From positions 1 to 31,541 of IMG/VR virus record IMGVR_UViG_3300019776_000060: 31,541 nucleotides of DNA, one strand, 5' to 3'. The translations under genes were made by a program, and so were the position numbers. This document shows positions 21,020 to 29,915 of this stretch, in pieces (the stretch's first letter is position 1; the number at the start of each line of letters is the position of its first letter). The notes beneath the pieces were generated by a model. The model was not told where the DNA came from, made no database searches, and saw nothing but the letters and a program-made list of their open reading frames with translations. This DNA is from a virus.

Positions 21020-22785
21020 CCTGTTAATCCTTGAAGTTCAGCGTTAGTTAAGCGTTTAGGGTAGTAGGCTATTTTTTTAATTTGACCATTTAAAGCGCCT
21101 AAATTAATGCCACCGCCAATAACAAGCCTATTTGGAACAAAATATCCTGTTGGACTATTGGCGTTTCCAGTTATTCCATTTACTGTAAGCATTGCTTGAT
21201 TTGTTCCATTAGTTGCTGTTAAAGCCGCTTTATATGCTGTGTTTGCGGAAATAACAGTTGAATTTGATGGGCCTGTATTTATTCCACCGAAAACAACTCT
21301 AGCATCAACAACATTTGATGTTTGAAACATTAAAAATCTATTGTTGTTTGTTGAATCATCAATAGATGCCATTCCTGGATTGGCGCTTTGATTTAAAGCT
21401 AAAACAGCGCCTTCAAAATATAAAGTGCTTTGCGCATTGTTATACCAACTACTAAAGTTAGTCCCTGTCATGCTTGCACTATCAGCACTTCTAGTTACTT
21501 GAGAAGCTACTGTAGGGATATAAGATGTAGGGAAAGCACCTGCTTCTAGTTGTGCGCCCCAAATGTAGATGCCTGAATATCCATTACCTGTAAAATCGCT
21601 ACCAAGATAAGTTTGCACCACATTTATTCTAGCAATGTCATTTGCTAATGCAGCGGCTACTGTAAGTACGCATCTATACCAACCATTTCCTACTAAAGTT
21701 GCAGAGCCAGATGCTCCAACATCGTAAGAGTTTGTACCATTTAATAAATTATAGTATCCACCAACTCCACTAATTCTTAGCCATAATCCTGAATATTCTC
21801 CAGCTTTTGCATAAACAGTAAAGGTTTGAGCACCAGCAGAAGAAACTGGCGTTTGATTTAAGCGATGTTGTGCTGTGGCTGTTGTATCTGCAATTAATTT
21901 TTGTGCTGTTAAAGTTCCATCTGGAGCAATATCAGCCGCAGTAGTAACTATAGCGTTTGTTTTTGTCCAAGTTGCATTATCAAATGCACTTGATTGCAAT
22001 AGCAGATTAGTCCTCTGCTCCTCTATCAATAATCCTAGACTACTTCTTGTTACTGGGTCATGGTCAAATCTAGCTGTATTAGAAGATGCTGTTTGTAATA
22101 CAGGAATGTAGTTAGTGATAGCTGTAGTAGTGGTAGCGTTATAAGCAGTAACTGTTTGCCTAGCTTCTGATTGTGCGCCCCACAAAATAATCGTTGTTGC
22201 TAATGAATTGCTTTCTGCTCTAGCGGCAGATGAAGAAGAAACAATATTAATGTGGATATTTGTTGCTGTTGTAGATGATGTTGAAACAATACACCTATAC
22301 CACCCGCTTCCAACAGAAACAATAGATGCTGTTGCCGTTGAGCCAACAGTTCCGACAGTTCCTAAAGATAAATCAAAGTCTGCGTAAGGGGCAGCGTCAG
22401 CATCAAAATAAATTTGAGCATAATTGTTTGTTCCCGCTTTTAAATACACAGAAACTACTCGACCAGTTGATGAAGCAGAAGCAGCTTGCAAAATATTATG
22501 AACCGCAGCAGTTCCATCTGCTGTTAAAGTGTCTGCCGTTGTATTACCATCAGGCGCAACTGTAGTATTTGCTGTAACAGAAGATGCGACTTTGCCCCAT
22601 GAAGCATTATCAAATTGTTCGCTATAAATCAGTAAATTCTGCTCTGCTACTGAACTTGTCTTAGCATCATAATAAGTAGCTGTAGTAGGTCTGCTAAAGG
22701 TAATGCGAGGGTCTAGGACTTCTGTATTTGCAAAGTCTAGTAATAGCGTAGGTCTAATACTAGGGAAATTAGCTGTAATGGTCAT
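21016..22785 (-). CDS. Tail spike/fibre with two carbohydrate-binding repeats
   Basis: A 589-residue receptor-type protein. The first 45 residues (RPTLLLDFANTEVLDPRITF, SRPTTATYYD) are the spike attachment domain seen in phage fibre/head-spike proteins. Then come two copies of a carbohydrate-binding-like domain: about 50-210 starting NLLIYSEQFDNASWGK, and about 260-410 starting NLLLQSSAFDNATWTK, each with GWYRC and WGAQ near its end. The C-terminal part from about 440 resembles a laminin-G/concanavalin-like lectin fold. It is encoded after the large fibre gene, so both may form the adhesion apparatus. Confidence 0.75.
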   Translation of the reverse strand: MTITANFPSIRPTLLLDFANTEVLDPRITFSRPTTATYYDAKTSSVAEQNLLIYSEQFDNASWGKVASSVTANTTVAPDGNTTADTLTADGTAAVHNILQAASASSTGRVVSVYLKAGTNNYAQIYFDADAAPYADFDLSLGTVGTVGSTATASIVSVGSGWYRCIVSTSSTTATNIHINIVSSSSAARAESNSLATTIILWGAQSEARQTVTAYNATTTTAITNYIPVLQTASSNTARFDHDPVTRSSLGLLIEEQRTNLLLQSSAFDNATWTKTNAIVTTAADIAPDGTLTAQKLIADTTATAQHRLNQTPVSSAGAQTFTVYAKAGEYSGLWLRISGVGGYYNLLNGTNSYDVGASGSATLVGNGWYRCVLTVAAALANDIARINVVQTYLGSDFTGNGYSGIYIWGAQLEAGAFPTSYIPTVASQVTRSADSASMTGTNFSSWYNNAQSTLYFEGAVLALNQSANPGMASIDDSTNNNRFLMFQTSNVVDARVVFGGINTGPSNSTVISANTAYKAALTATNGTNQAMLTVNGITGNANSPTGYFVPNRLVIGGGINLGALNGQIKKIAYYPKRLTNAELQGLTG

Positions 22786-22797
22786 ATTTATCCTTTA

Positions 22798-25305
22798 TTA
22801 AGCCCAAGTACCAATTGATACATTTGAACCAGTTGCGCCTATTGGGGTTAATTTCATCCATGAGCCTAAGACAATAGTTGAAGTTCCACCTGGCGCTGCC
22901 GAGAAAGCAACTACAGGGTTAATTGAGCCACCAGTACCAAAAGCAATAGTACCTTTAACTCGATAAATACCAACCTGCGCTGTGGTTAAAGCACCTGTTA
23001 CTACTACAGGGGTTACTGAGGTTAAATATGCGCCTAATGCTGTAGAAGTAGTGTTACCTGCCAATCTATTAACAGCCACACCCATATTGGTTACTGTCGC
23101 AGTTGCTAAAGTAAAGCCAAATGCTTCTGTATGGGAAACTGTACCAGAGGTAGATAACTGAAACTCACACTCTATTTCATAGGTTGTATTGGCCGCTACT
23201 GTTGCACCGTTAGTAAGAGCAAAAATAGCTTGGTTACCTGTGGCACTTGCAAGGGTTGTAGCGGTGTTTTTGCGATAGTAATAGGAAGTATTAGTTAATG
23301 CTCTGCTTGTGCCTGTAGGGGTGAAATAAAGAGCCGTACCATCGTATTCAACAGAACCAGGGTCTGAAGTAGTCAGTAAAGAACCTGAAGTAAAGCCTAA
23401 TGGTGCTTTAGTAATTGTTCCAGCACCTAATTCAAGCAAATCTAAGCCTGTTGGAACTAAGCCAATACCCACATTTCCACTTGCATCAAATATGAGTTTA
23501 TCTGCACCGCCATTGGTTACAAAGCGAATAGCATTAGAAGTAGTAGTTCCAATAGTTAAATCTGCACTTGTAGAGGTCAAATACACCATATTCGGTGCAT
23601 TTAAGCTAGTTGTGCCAGCAGTTCCTGTCCAAGCACTACTATTCATACCTAAGCTGCCATAAAAGGTAGAAGCTGTAGTGTTGTTATTTGCTACGATAAT
23701 GTCAGATGAAGCATTAGAAGTGGCATTGGTGTTTTGCACTTCTACTTGAGCATAGCTATCTACGCCTGTTGCAAAAGAAGCTAAATGACCTGTGTCTGAA
23801 TAGCTTAAAGTACCATAAGAAATAGCGCCTGAAGTAGTTGAGCCTGTTGTGCTTGCAGTAGCAGTAACGGTGCTTAATGTAGCCGTTCCACCATTAATCT
23901 TGACGCTATTCTCATCTTGATAAGCCATTGACCCTAAATACTGATTTAAAGGGATTTGATTAGGGGCTGTACCCACATCAGATTGATTCACGCCTGCGGT
24001 AGTAGACCAAGTAGGGGCAGAAGCACCATTAGAGGTTAATACTGCGCCTGAAGTGCCTGCTGCGGTTATTGCATATGCTGTGCCTGTACCATAAACTGCG
24101 CCACCAGCAGTAGGAGTAGCAGTCGAGTTTGTACCACCATTTGCGATTGGTAAGGCTGTGCCACTATAAGTAAGCGCAAGAGTGCCTGAACTCGTTACTG
24201 GGCTACCGCTAACAGTAAAGATAGAAGGCGCTGTAAGGCCTACAGAAGTAACAGTTCCTGTGCCGCCGCCAGTAGCAGCGACAGTTAAAACACCATTGGC
24301 AGAAGGTGTAACAGTAATACCAGAACCAGCAGTAAGCGCTGTGTTTTTCCAATAGCCGTTACCACCATCGTAAGTCAGAATGTTGCCGTTTGTAGGTGAA
24401 GTAATTTGCACATTGGAGTCTGTGCCACCTAATTGTGTACCAGCTTGCAATAAGACTTGGAATGAGCCTGAACCACCTGAACCTGCGCTAATAACTAATC
24501 CAATTTGGACTTTCATATTAGGGGCAACAGGTTTTACTTTGGTTGGGTTGCCTGTTACAGGGTTGTACCAAATAACATCATCGTCTGCCCAAGTTTCACC
24601 AAATGCTGAACCTGTAGTGTTAATCCCGTGAATCACGCCATAAGAGGTAATACGACCAAAACCGTTTAACGAAATGTTCTCTGTAGCAACGCCAAGAATA
24701 GCGTTTACATCGGTAATTCCAGCAACTGTAGGGGCAAATGTAACGACTCCACTAGCGCCTACTGTACCTGTGTGGTAAATAATCTGTAGTGGGGAATCGG
24801 TAATAGCAGCAGAGGCTTTACCATAAATAAACAGTTCTTCGCCTACTTGTTGGGTGATATTGCCACCACCCATACCCAAGTTCCAATTACCTAGCGTATT
24901 GTTGTACCACATACGACCAGCAGCAACAGTTGTAGAAGGCGCTGATTCAAAGTCAATATAGCTATTGCTATCTACATGAATTTGACCGCTTGCATTGGCA
25001 TATACGGCTTTACTTGCAGGGTAATCACAAAATACATTCTTACTTCCTGCGGTGAAATTGACTGCGCTACCACCATTACTAGAGGATAGAATAGTATCTC
25101 TTGTCAGCGTATTTGTGCCAACTGTACCAATACCAACTTCCCACTCGCCAAAGGTGTCATGGGTAATTGTGTAATAAGTCGTATTGCCAGCGCCAATAGC
25201 ACTTGTAAAGCCTTGATAGTCAACTACAGCGCCATCTAATGTAATTGTCCCTGTGCCTGTGGTAACGGAAGTTTCTAATACCCTATCTTTAAGGACTAAC
25301 GCCAT
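22798..25305 (-). CDS. Large tail fibre protein
   Basis: An 835-residue fibre with no cysteine-rich or enzymatic region apart from beta-rich repeats. Residues 1-110 (MALVLKDRVLETSVTTGTGT, FCDYPASKAVY) are a recurrent phage fibre N-terminus. A typical shaft segment GTVTSVGLTAPSIFTVSGSP with LPIANGGTNSTATPTAGG lies near 348-410. The C-terminal 150 residues form a compact Thr/Ala/Val-rich domain. It shares one base with the portal stop (TAATG), so it is probably coupled to the portal. Confidence 0.75.
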   Translation of the reverse strand: MALVLKDRVLETSVTTGTGTITLDGAVVDYQGFTSAIGAGNTTYYTITHDTFGEWEVGIGTVGTNTLTRDTILSSSNGGSAVNFTAGSKNVFCDYPASKAVYANASGQIHVDSNSYIDFESAPSTTVAAGRMWYNNTLGNWNLGMGGGNITQQVGEELFIYGKASAAITDSPLQIIYHTGTVGASGVVTFAPTVAGITDVNAILGVATENISLNGFGRITSYGVIHGINTTGSAFGETWADDDVIWYNPVTGNPTKVKPVAPNMKVQIGLVISAGSGGSGSFQVLLQAGTQLGGTDSNVQITSPTNGNILTYDGGNGYWKNTALTAGSGITVTPSANGVLTVAATGGGTGTVTSVGLTAPSIFTVSGSPVTSSGTLALTYSGTALPIANGGTNSTATPTAGGAVYGTGTAYAITAAGTSGAVLTSNGASAPTWSTTAGVNQSDVGTAPNQIPLNQYLGSMAYQDENSVKINGGTATLSTVTATASTTGSTTSGAISYGTLSYSDTGHLASFATGVDSYAQVEVQNTNATSNASSDIIVANNNTTASTFYGSLGMNSSAWTGTAGTTSLNAPNMVYLTSTSADLTIGTTTSNAIRFVTNGGADKLIFDASGNVGIGLVPTGLDLLELGAGTITKAPLGFTSGSLLTTSDPGSVEYDGTALYFTPTGTSRALTNTSYYYRKNTATTLASATGNQAIFALTNGATVAANTTYEIECEFQLSTSGTVSHTEAFGFTLATATVTNMGVAVNRLAGNTTSTALGAYLTSVTPVVVTGALTTAQVGIYRVKGTIAFGTGGSINPVVAFSAAPGGTSTIVLGSWMKLTPIGATGSNVSIGTWA

Positions 25306-27590
25306 TATTGGACTCCGATTATTTTGCCATCCTGACCACGAATAACTGTTTTAGGTCTGTTATGTTGCTGGTTGATTGTATCAACTAACGCACTAATAGC
25401 CTGTGCCATTTGGGCGTTTCCTTGACCAATAGCACTAGCAATCGGCTGTAATGGATGCTCTTGAGCCTTTACATATTCTTCTTCAGATAAGTAGGCTTGT
25501 TCACCATTCGAATCTTCAGCGCCAATACGAGCGACTTCTATCTTAGCCCCATTATTAATGTGAGCCAATAAGACTTGAGTATTACGCTCAGTCATCATCT
25601 TCATTTGGGCTACACGCAATTCCATCTCTCTATCCATTTGGTTGCGTTGCTCTTCCAATTGGAATTTAAGTTGGTTTTCTTGCGCCTGGTACTCTTGTTT
25701 AGCCTTTTCCAACTGCATTTGCATCTGCATCTTCTGTTGTTCAAGTTGGGCTTGGGCTTGCAATTCACCTTGTTTGGCTTGCATCTTAGCTTGCTCGATT
25801 TGCATCTGCATTTGCATCTTTTGCACTTCAGGTGAAGGTGGTTTAGGCTGTCCTTCTGTTTGTTTTGCTTGTTGACGCAATTTATCAGCAGTTTCGTCAA
25901 TAATTCCCTCTAATTGTTTGCCTGCTTTGAACGCTGTTACGCCAAATTTGAGCATTTCTATCGCCATAGGGGCGAGTTCGGGTTGTGTTTGTACCAATGG
26001 CACAGCTTGTTGGAAGAATTGTCCTACAGCGCCTAAAAATGCCATTCTATCGGCTTTTTCTTGCTGTTCATCTTGATAAATCATTGAGTCAGAAGTGACT
26101 TCAATGCGGAAATTCTTAGCAGCTTCGTTTCTTAACAGTTCAATCGCTTGTGGAATGAGTTGTTTGTCTTGGTCAGACAGTTGCATTGCGCCAGAAATCT
26201 TAATTAGCGTGTCATCGGTGAAATGATTGCAGATAATCTGTGCTTTGATGCTCAATAATGAGGTAGCAAAGTCTACTACTGCGTGTTGCATCGTCTTTAA
26301 ACGACCAGCAGCGTTGTTTGACTTGATAATCTGTGCGCCAAGGGTTTCTTGTGGGTCGGTTTGACCACGCTGAATATCGGCAATACCCATCAATTCATAG
26401 ATTTGACTCTTAACTTGCTCCATTGCTTGATAGCATTGTTGTAATGCTTGAGCAAATGGGGTGATGTCTACAAGGTCAATAGCACCTTTCATGCCTTGCT
26501 TTTCAGCAAAAGCCATCCAGTTGTGCACAGGAATTAGGGTATTGTTCTCGCCTTCAGAGAATAAGCGTTGTAATTCGCTTGCAGAAGCATCGTATACGCC
26601 ACGCACCTTCAATGCGTTAATTAAGCCATCAATTCTGTCGCACAGAGCGTCTAATTCTCTTGCTTGGTCTTGGTAGATAACAAAGTCAGGAATCGGCTCA
26701 AGGCTGTCAGTAGTGAGAGTTGAATAGAGAGGCTTAGGGCAAGGCCAGAAGTTCTCAAGACCGAGAGGGTCATCACGCTCATCCAATATCTTTCCGAGGG
26801 ACTTAGAAATCCAGAATACTTTGCCTGTTTCTTTGTCCCAGATTTCATATACCAATGCCTCATAAACGCTATCGTCAGACTTGTAAGACTGTTTTAAATC
26901 ATCAGGCTTAGTGTCCAATGGGATTTTGTAGCCCAATTCTTCACCAAAGCGCTCAACCAATGCAGGGCGTGACATATATACCTTACGCCATACTGCGGTG
27001 ACTTCTTCCCATGTTCTACCAATCGTGTGTCCAAAGTCTTTCCAATGCACATAATCAACTGGGCAGCACTCATACTCAATGCGCTCTTGGGATTCGTTTT
27101 CAATGCCACCTTCGGTTTCAGCCTCATCAGTATCTTCGGTTACTTCAAAGCCATCATCAGGTTCGCCAGCTTCTTCGCCTACAATGTGCGGTTCATATCG
27201 AACCCAACTAACGCCACGACCACCCAATAGGCGGTCAAGTACTGCGTTATTCATTGCAGATTTGTAGTCACCATAGTGCTCAATCTCAAACTCTAACGCT
27301 CTTTCAAGCATCATTGAGGCTACACGCCCAATTGGGTCGTTATCTCGGAATCTACGGCTTACATCAGGGCGAGGAAGTCTTGCAAAGATAGCTGGTTGAA
27401 TGGTTTGACAATTTGACCAAAGTATATTAAATCTAGCGTTTGGGTTTCTATCGTAACGAGAATCATCTTTATACTTTTTTACTATTCTATCAGCACGAGC
27501 TTCCCATCTTTTGAAAGACCTTTCATACCCCATAATGACTTTATACCAGTCCTCGTATGTACGATTTACTGTGGCTTTGCCTTTACTCAT
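25305..27590 (-). CDS. Portal protein
   Basis: A 761-residue portal, the long P22-like type. The N-terminal part (YEDWYKVIMGYERSFKRWEA, then NPNARFNILWSNCQTIQPAI) matches that class. A charged acidic insert lies around 125-150, and the central portion carries the wing and stem. The C-terminus from about 575 is extraordinary: a Met/Gln-rich coiled coil (MQMQMQIEQAKMQAKQGELQ and a similar second block) that would form the barrel domain inside the head. It starts inside the stop of the GIY-YIG gene by ATGA. It is the entry point for DNA packaging together with the terminase. Confidence 0.85.
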   Translation of the reverse strand: MSKGKATVNRTYEDWYKVIMGYERSFKRWEARADRIVKKYKDDSRYDRNPNARFNILWSNCQTIQPAIFARLPRPDVSRRFRDNDPIGRVASMMLERALEFEIEHYGDYKSAMNNAVLDRLLGGRGVSWVRYEPHIVGEEAGEPDDGFEVTEDTDEAETEGGIENESQERIEYECCPVDYVHWKDFGHTIGRTWEEVTAVWRKVYMSRPALVERFGEELGYKIPLDTKPDDLKQSYKSDDSVYEALVYEIWDKETGKVFWISKSLGKILDERDDPLGLENFWPCPKPLYSTLTTDSLEPIPDFVIYQDQARELDALCDRIDGLINALKVRGVYDASASELQRLFSEGENNTLIPVHNWMAFAEKQGMKGAIDLVDITPFAQALQQCYQAMEQVKSQIYELMGIADIQRGQTDPQETLGAQIIKSNNAAGRLKTMQHAVVDFATSLLSIKAQIICNHFTDDTLIKISGAMQLSDQDKQLIPQAIELLRNEAAKNFRIEVTSDSMIYQDEQQEKADRMAFLGAVGQFFQQAVPLVQTQPELAPMAIEMLKFGVTAFKAGKQLEGIIDETADKLRQQAKQTEGQPKPPSPEVQKMQMQMQIEQAKMQAKQGELQAQAQLEQQKMQMQMQLEKAKQEYQAQENQLKFQLEEQRNQMDREMELRVAQMKMMTERNTQVLLAHINNGAKIEVARIGAEDSNGEQAYLSEEEYVKAQEHPLQPIASAIGQGNAQMAQAISALVDTINQQHNRPKTVIRGQDGKIIGVQ

Positions 27591-28144
27591 AACATTATTT
27601 TCCCTGCGTGATTGGTGCTATTTTGGTGTTTTGTAGCCCATTCAAGGCTACCACTTATGCGCCCACACTCCAAGCAAATGTGTTTTTGTGGATTACGAGC
27701 AATTTTTCTACCTAAACTTGATTTGCCTATATTGGCTTTTTGTTCTGCTGTACGCTTTAAACCAAGATTAGATTGTTTAATCTTTAATTTTGTTTCTTCG
27801 CTGTGTTTGCGTGTTTTTAAATAATTAACTATTTTTTGTTTGGATTCTTTAGTATGTTTAAAACCTGAAGAACCTTCGCCACCATCGGTAAGATTGCAAA
27901 GCGTTCCAGTTCCAGAGTTGACGCGACCAAACTGAGCAATTAATTCTATTTCTTTTTTTAAAGCATCAACTTCATTTCCCATAAGAGCTAAACCACGCTG
28001 CCAATCAGGATATTTGGCGCATATTCTTGCGTGATGTTTGTTTGCTCTAGCTTTGATTTGCACTCGTAAATGACGACCTTTGCCAACATAGAACGGAGTT
28101 CCATCTGGCTTTGAGTCTACATAAACAAAATACATTTCACTCAA
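27587..28144 (-). CDS. GIY-YIG homing endonuclease with NUMOD3-like repeats
   Basis: A 185-residue endonuclease. The GIY-YIG domain has YFVYVDSKPDGTPFYVGKG (5-23) with the FYVGKG core, Arg27, a helix with Glu65 (EIELIAQFG), and CNLTDGGEG (83-91). After it come repeats of the NUMOD3 DNA-binding type (GFKHTKESKQKI, RKHSEETKLKIKQSNLGLK, RTAEQKANIGKSSLGRK, about 94-147). A C-terminal HICLECGR hints at a metal site. It sits between terminase and portal on the same strand, and its stop overlaps the portal start, so portal translation depends on this gene's end. Confidence 0.87.
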   Translation of the reverse strand: MSEMYFVYVDSKPDGTPFYVGKGRHLRVQIKARANKHHARICAKYPDWQRGLALMGNEVDALKKEIELIAQFGRVNSGTGTLCNLTDGGEGSSGFKHTKESKQKIVNYLKTRKHSEETKLKIKQSNLGLKRTAEQKANIGKSSLGRKIARNPQKHICLECGRISGSLEWATKHQNSTNHAGKIML

Positions 28145-28145
28145 T

Positions 28146-29492
28146 TTAAATTCTCCCTACTGAAGATTTAGGAGTTAACTCCCACATTTCTTTCAGCGTT
28201 ACATCAGTTTGTCCTACAAACAGCCCTCTAATAGAGTCATCCTTATGGGGCAACTTAGCTTCTTCTTTCCAGGCAATACTTAGCATCCTAAATGCGTCTG
28301 CACCATGAGAAGTCCAATCATGTCTAGGTTTATCCCTAAAGACTTTCTTGTCCTCATCGTACTCACGCTGGTACTGCCTTAAACATTCAATGCCGTCCTC
28401 ACACTTATGGTCAAACCAAGCTCTAGTTAATGCTAGTCGTGTTGCTTGTATACCATCTTGAAGTGACAAACTTGGCACAATCTTCATAGATTTTAACGGA
28501 ATTTTGTCAGAAAGTTGCTCAATTATTGATTTATTTGATGCAAGTGTCTTTGCTCGTGCATCGTGAGGTAAGTAATGAGTGCCGTATTTATAATGCCGTT
28601 CATTCTCTCTTGATTGAATAATGCCAGCATAGAACGCTATGGGTTGACCATTAGATGAATGGTAGTCAAGCAATCGAATCTCGCCATGCACCACTTGAAA
28701 CCACCATATAGCGGTATCGTCTGAGTATCCTAAGTCCCAAGCTGTATGCACAGGGAATAGTGGGTCGTGCTTAACATCGGTGATTCTGCCTTGGTCTGTC
28801 AGTTGACGCATCTCTTTGCCGTAGTAAGCGCCTAAGATTGCAGACTCAAAATCACATTCAAACTCTTGTAGGTATTGGTCTTGCGTCATTGACTTAGCAG
28901 CGTCATCTAACTCAGACTGAGGCAATAGCCCTGTTTGGCTTGCTCTTAGGGTTTTGGCATACCAATCGCCTGACTTAATGGCATTACTATAGATGTCCCA
29001 GAAGGCGTTATGACCTTTGGGTGTTCCAATGAATACAGCCCATCCGAGCCTATCTGCCAACAAAGGCCGAATAATCTCGCCCCAAATACGAGGGCGCATA
29101 TCTGCGTACTCATCTAGGACAATCCCATCAAGGTATAAACCACGAAGAGAGTCAGCATTATCAGCCCCAAAGAGCCTAATCCTTGCGCCATTTATTAATT
29201 CCACCCATAGTTCAGATTGATTAGCTTTAGCCATTACAGGCTTACTAAATCTTAATAGGTAGTCCCATGCGATATTCTTAGCTTGGCTGTAATATGGTGC
29301 AACATAAGCGTAGCGACCATCTTCTTTGCCCTCAATTAGGGCTTTATATATCAATTCATTGATGCAACTGACTGTCTTTCCGCACCTTCGGTGGGCCACG
29401 ATAACAGCCCAACGCTGCTCTCTTTCATGGAAATCTAAGAATACATCTCTAGGTTGGTAGTCTAGTTCTACCTCTTGGACTATTTCATCCAT
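28146..29492 (-). CDS. terL: Terminase large subunit
   Basis: A 448-residue packaging ATPase-nuclease. Walker A AHRRCGKT at about 33-40, Walker B IVLDEY at about 124-129, a coupling motif GTPKGHNAF near 156-164, and the nuclease domain with AWDLGYSDDTA (Asp253), LLDYHS (Asp276) and DWTSHGADAF (Asp399). All key residues are intact. A TTG codon three bases upstream of the ATG is the alternative start. The only SD-like sequence, GGGTG, lies in the 3' arm of a hairpin immediately upstream. Full length for the class. Confidence 0.9.
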   Translation of the reverse strand: MDEIVQEVELDYQPRDVFLDFHEREQRWAVIVAHRRCGKTVSCINELIYKALIEGKEDGRYAYVAPYYSQAKNIAWDYLLRFSKPVMAKANQSELWVELINGARIRLFGADNADSLRGLYLDGIVLDEYADMRPRIWGEIIRPLLADRLGWAVFIGTPKGHNAFWDIYSNAIKSGDWYAKTLRASQTGLLPQSELDDAAKSMTQDQYLQEFECDFESAILGAYYGKEMRQLTDQGRITDVKHDPLFPVHTAWDLGYSDDTAIWWFQVVHGEIRLLDYHSSNGQPIAFYAGIIQSRENERHYKYGTHYLPHDARAKTLASNKSIIEQLSDKIPLKSMKIVPSLSLQDGIQATRLALTRAWFDHKCEDGIECLRQYQREYDEDKKVFRDKPRHDWTSHGADAFRMLSIAWKEEAKLPHKDDSIRGLFVGQTDVTLKEMWELTPKSSVGRI

Positions 29493-29496
29493 CAAA

Positions 29497-29559
29497 CACC
29501 CAGTAGCTTAATCTGGGTGGCTTTGCAATAAATACAAAGACTCCAACCTGCTATGCAGG
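29497..29559 (-). promoter_or_regulatory. Two hairpins between terminase subunit genes
   Basis: The 70-base gap between the terminase genes has two perfect inverted repeats. CCTGC (29547-29551) with GCAGG (29555-29559) has a three-base loop. CACCCAG (29497-29503) with CTGGGTG (29513-29519) has a nine-base loop. The second places the SD-like GGGTG of terL inside its 3' arm, so it could hold back terL translation. A cos or pac function for this region is also possible. Confidence 0.45.
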
Positions 29560-29562
29560 AAA

Positions 29563-29877
29563 TCATTTCTTCCAAGACACCACCATGCGTACTGGAGTCT
29601 TTTCATCGCCTACTACTTCAGTTCTAGCTAGTTTAGGCACATGGTATTCACTTACTGCCATTAGACAATCAAATGCTACTTTAGGGCCATGTTTAGGGTC
29701 TGTAGCAATAGCCTCAAGCCATTCTTGCATACGCTCAGAGTTAGCATCAACGAAGTTAGCAAAAGCCTCTCTAGCCTTTGCAGTAGCTTTATTAGGCACT
29801 CCTGCTGGCCTACCTTTGCCTGCATTAGGTGGTGCTTTACGCTTCTTTTCAGTAGATTTCTCTAATTTAGTGTCCAT
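29563..29877 (-). CDS. Terminase small subunit candidate
   Basis: A 104-residue basic protein directly upstream of terL. It starts with a lysine-rich tail, then GKGRPAGVPNKATAKAREAF (20-39), a pattern usual in phage DNA-binding small terminase-like proteins, and a helical half ending VPKLARTEVVGDEK. A glycine/arginine/proline motif of this kind is associated with DNA contact. No enzyme motif. The position between the ADP-ribosyltransferase-like gene and the large subunit is the standard place for the small subunit, but the protein is short and the call is by context. Confidence 0.55.
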   Translation of the reverse strand: MDTKLEKSTEKKRKAPPNAGKGRPAGVPNKATAKAREAFANFVDANSERMQEWLEAIATDPKHGPKVAFDCLMAVSEYHVPKLARTEVVGDEKTPVRMVVSWKK

Positions 29878-29915
29878 ATAAACTCAAGTAGTTGATTTAT
29901 AAGGGTTTTAGTATA

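Noticed and set aside
25575-25900. Several open frames on both strands over the portal C-terminus
   Set aside because: They arise from the Met/Gln/Lys-rich repeat in the portal, which lacks stops in other frames; the products are low complexity.
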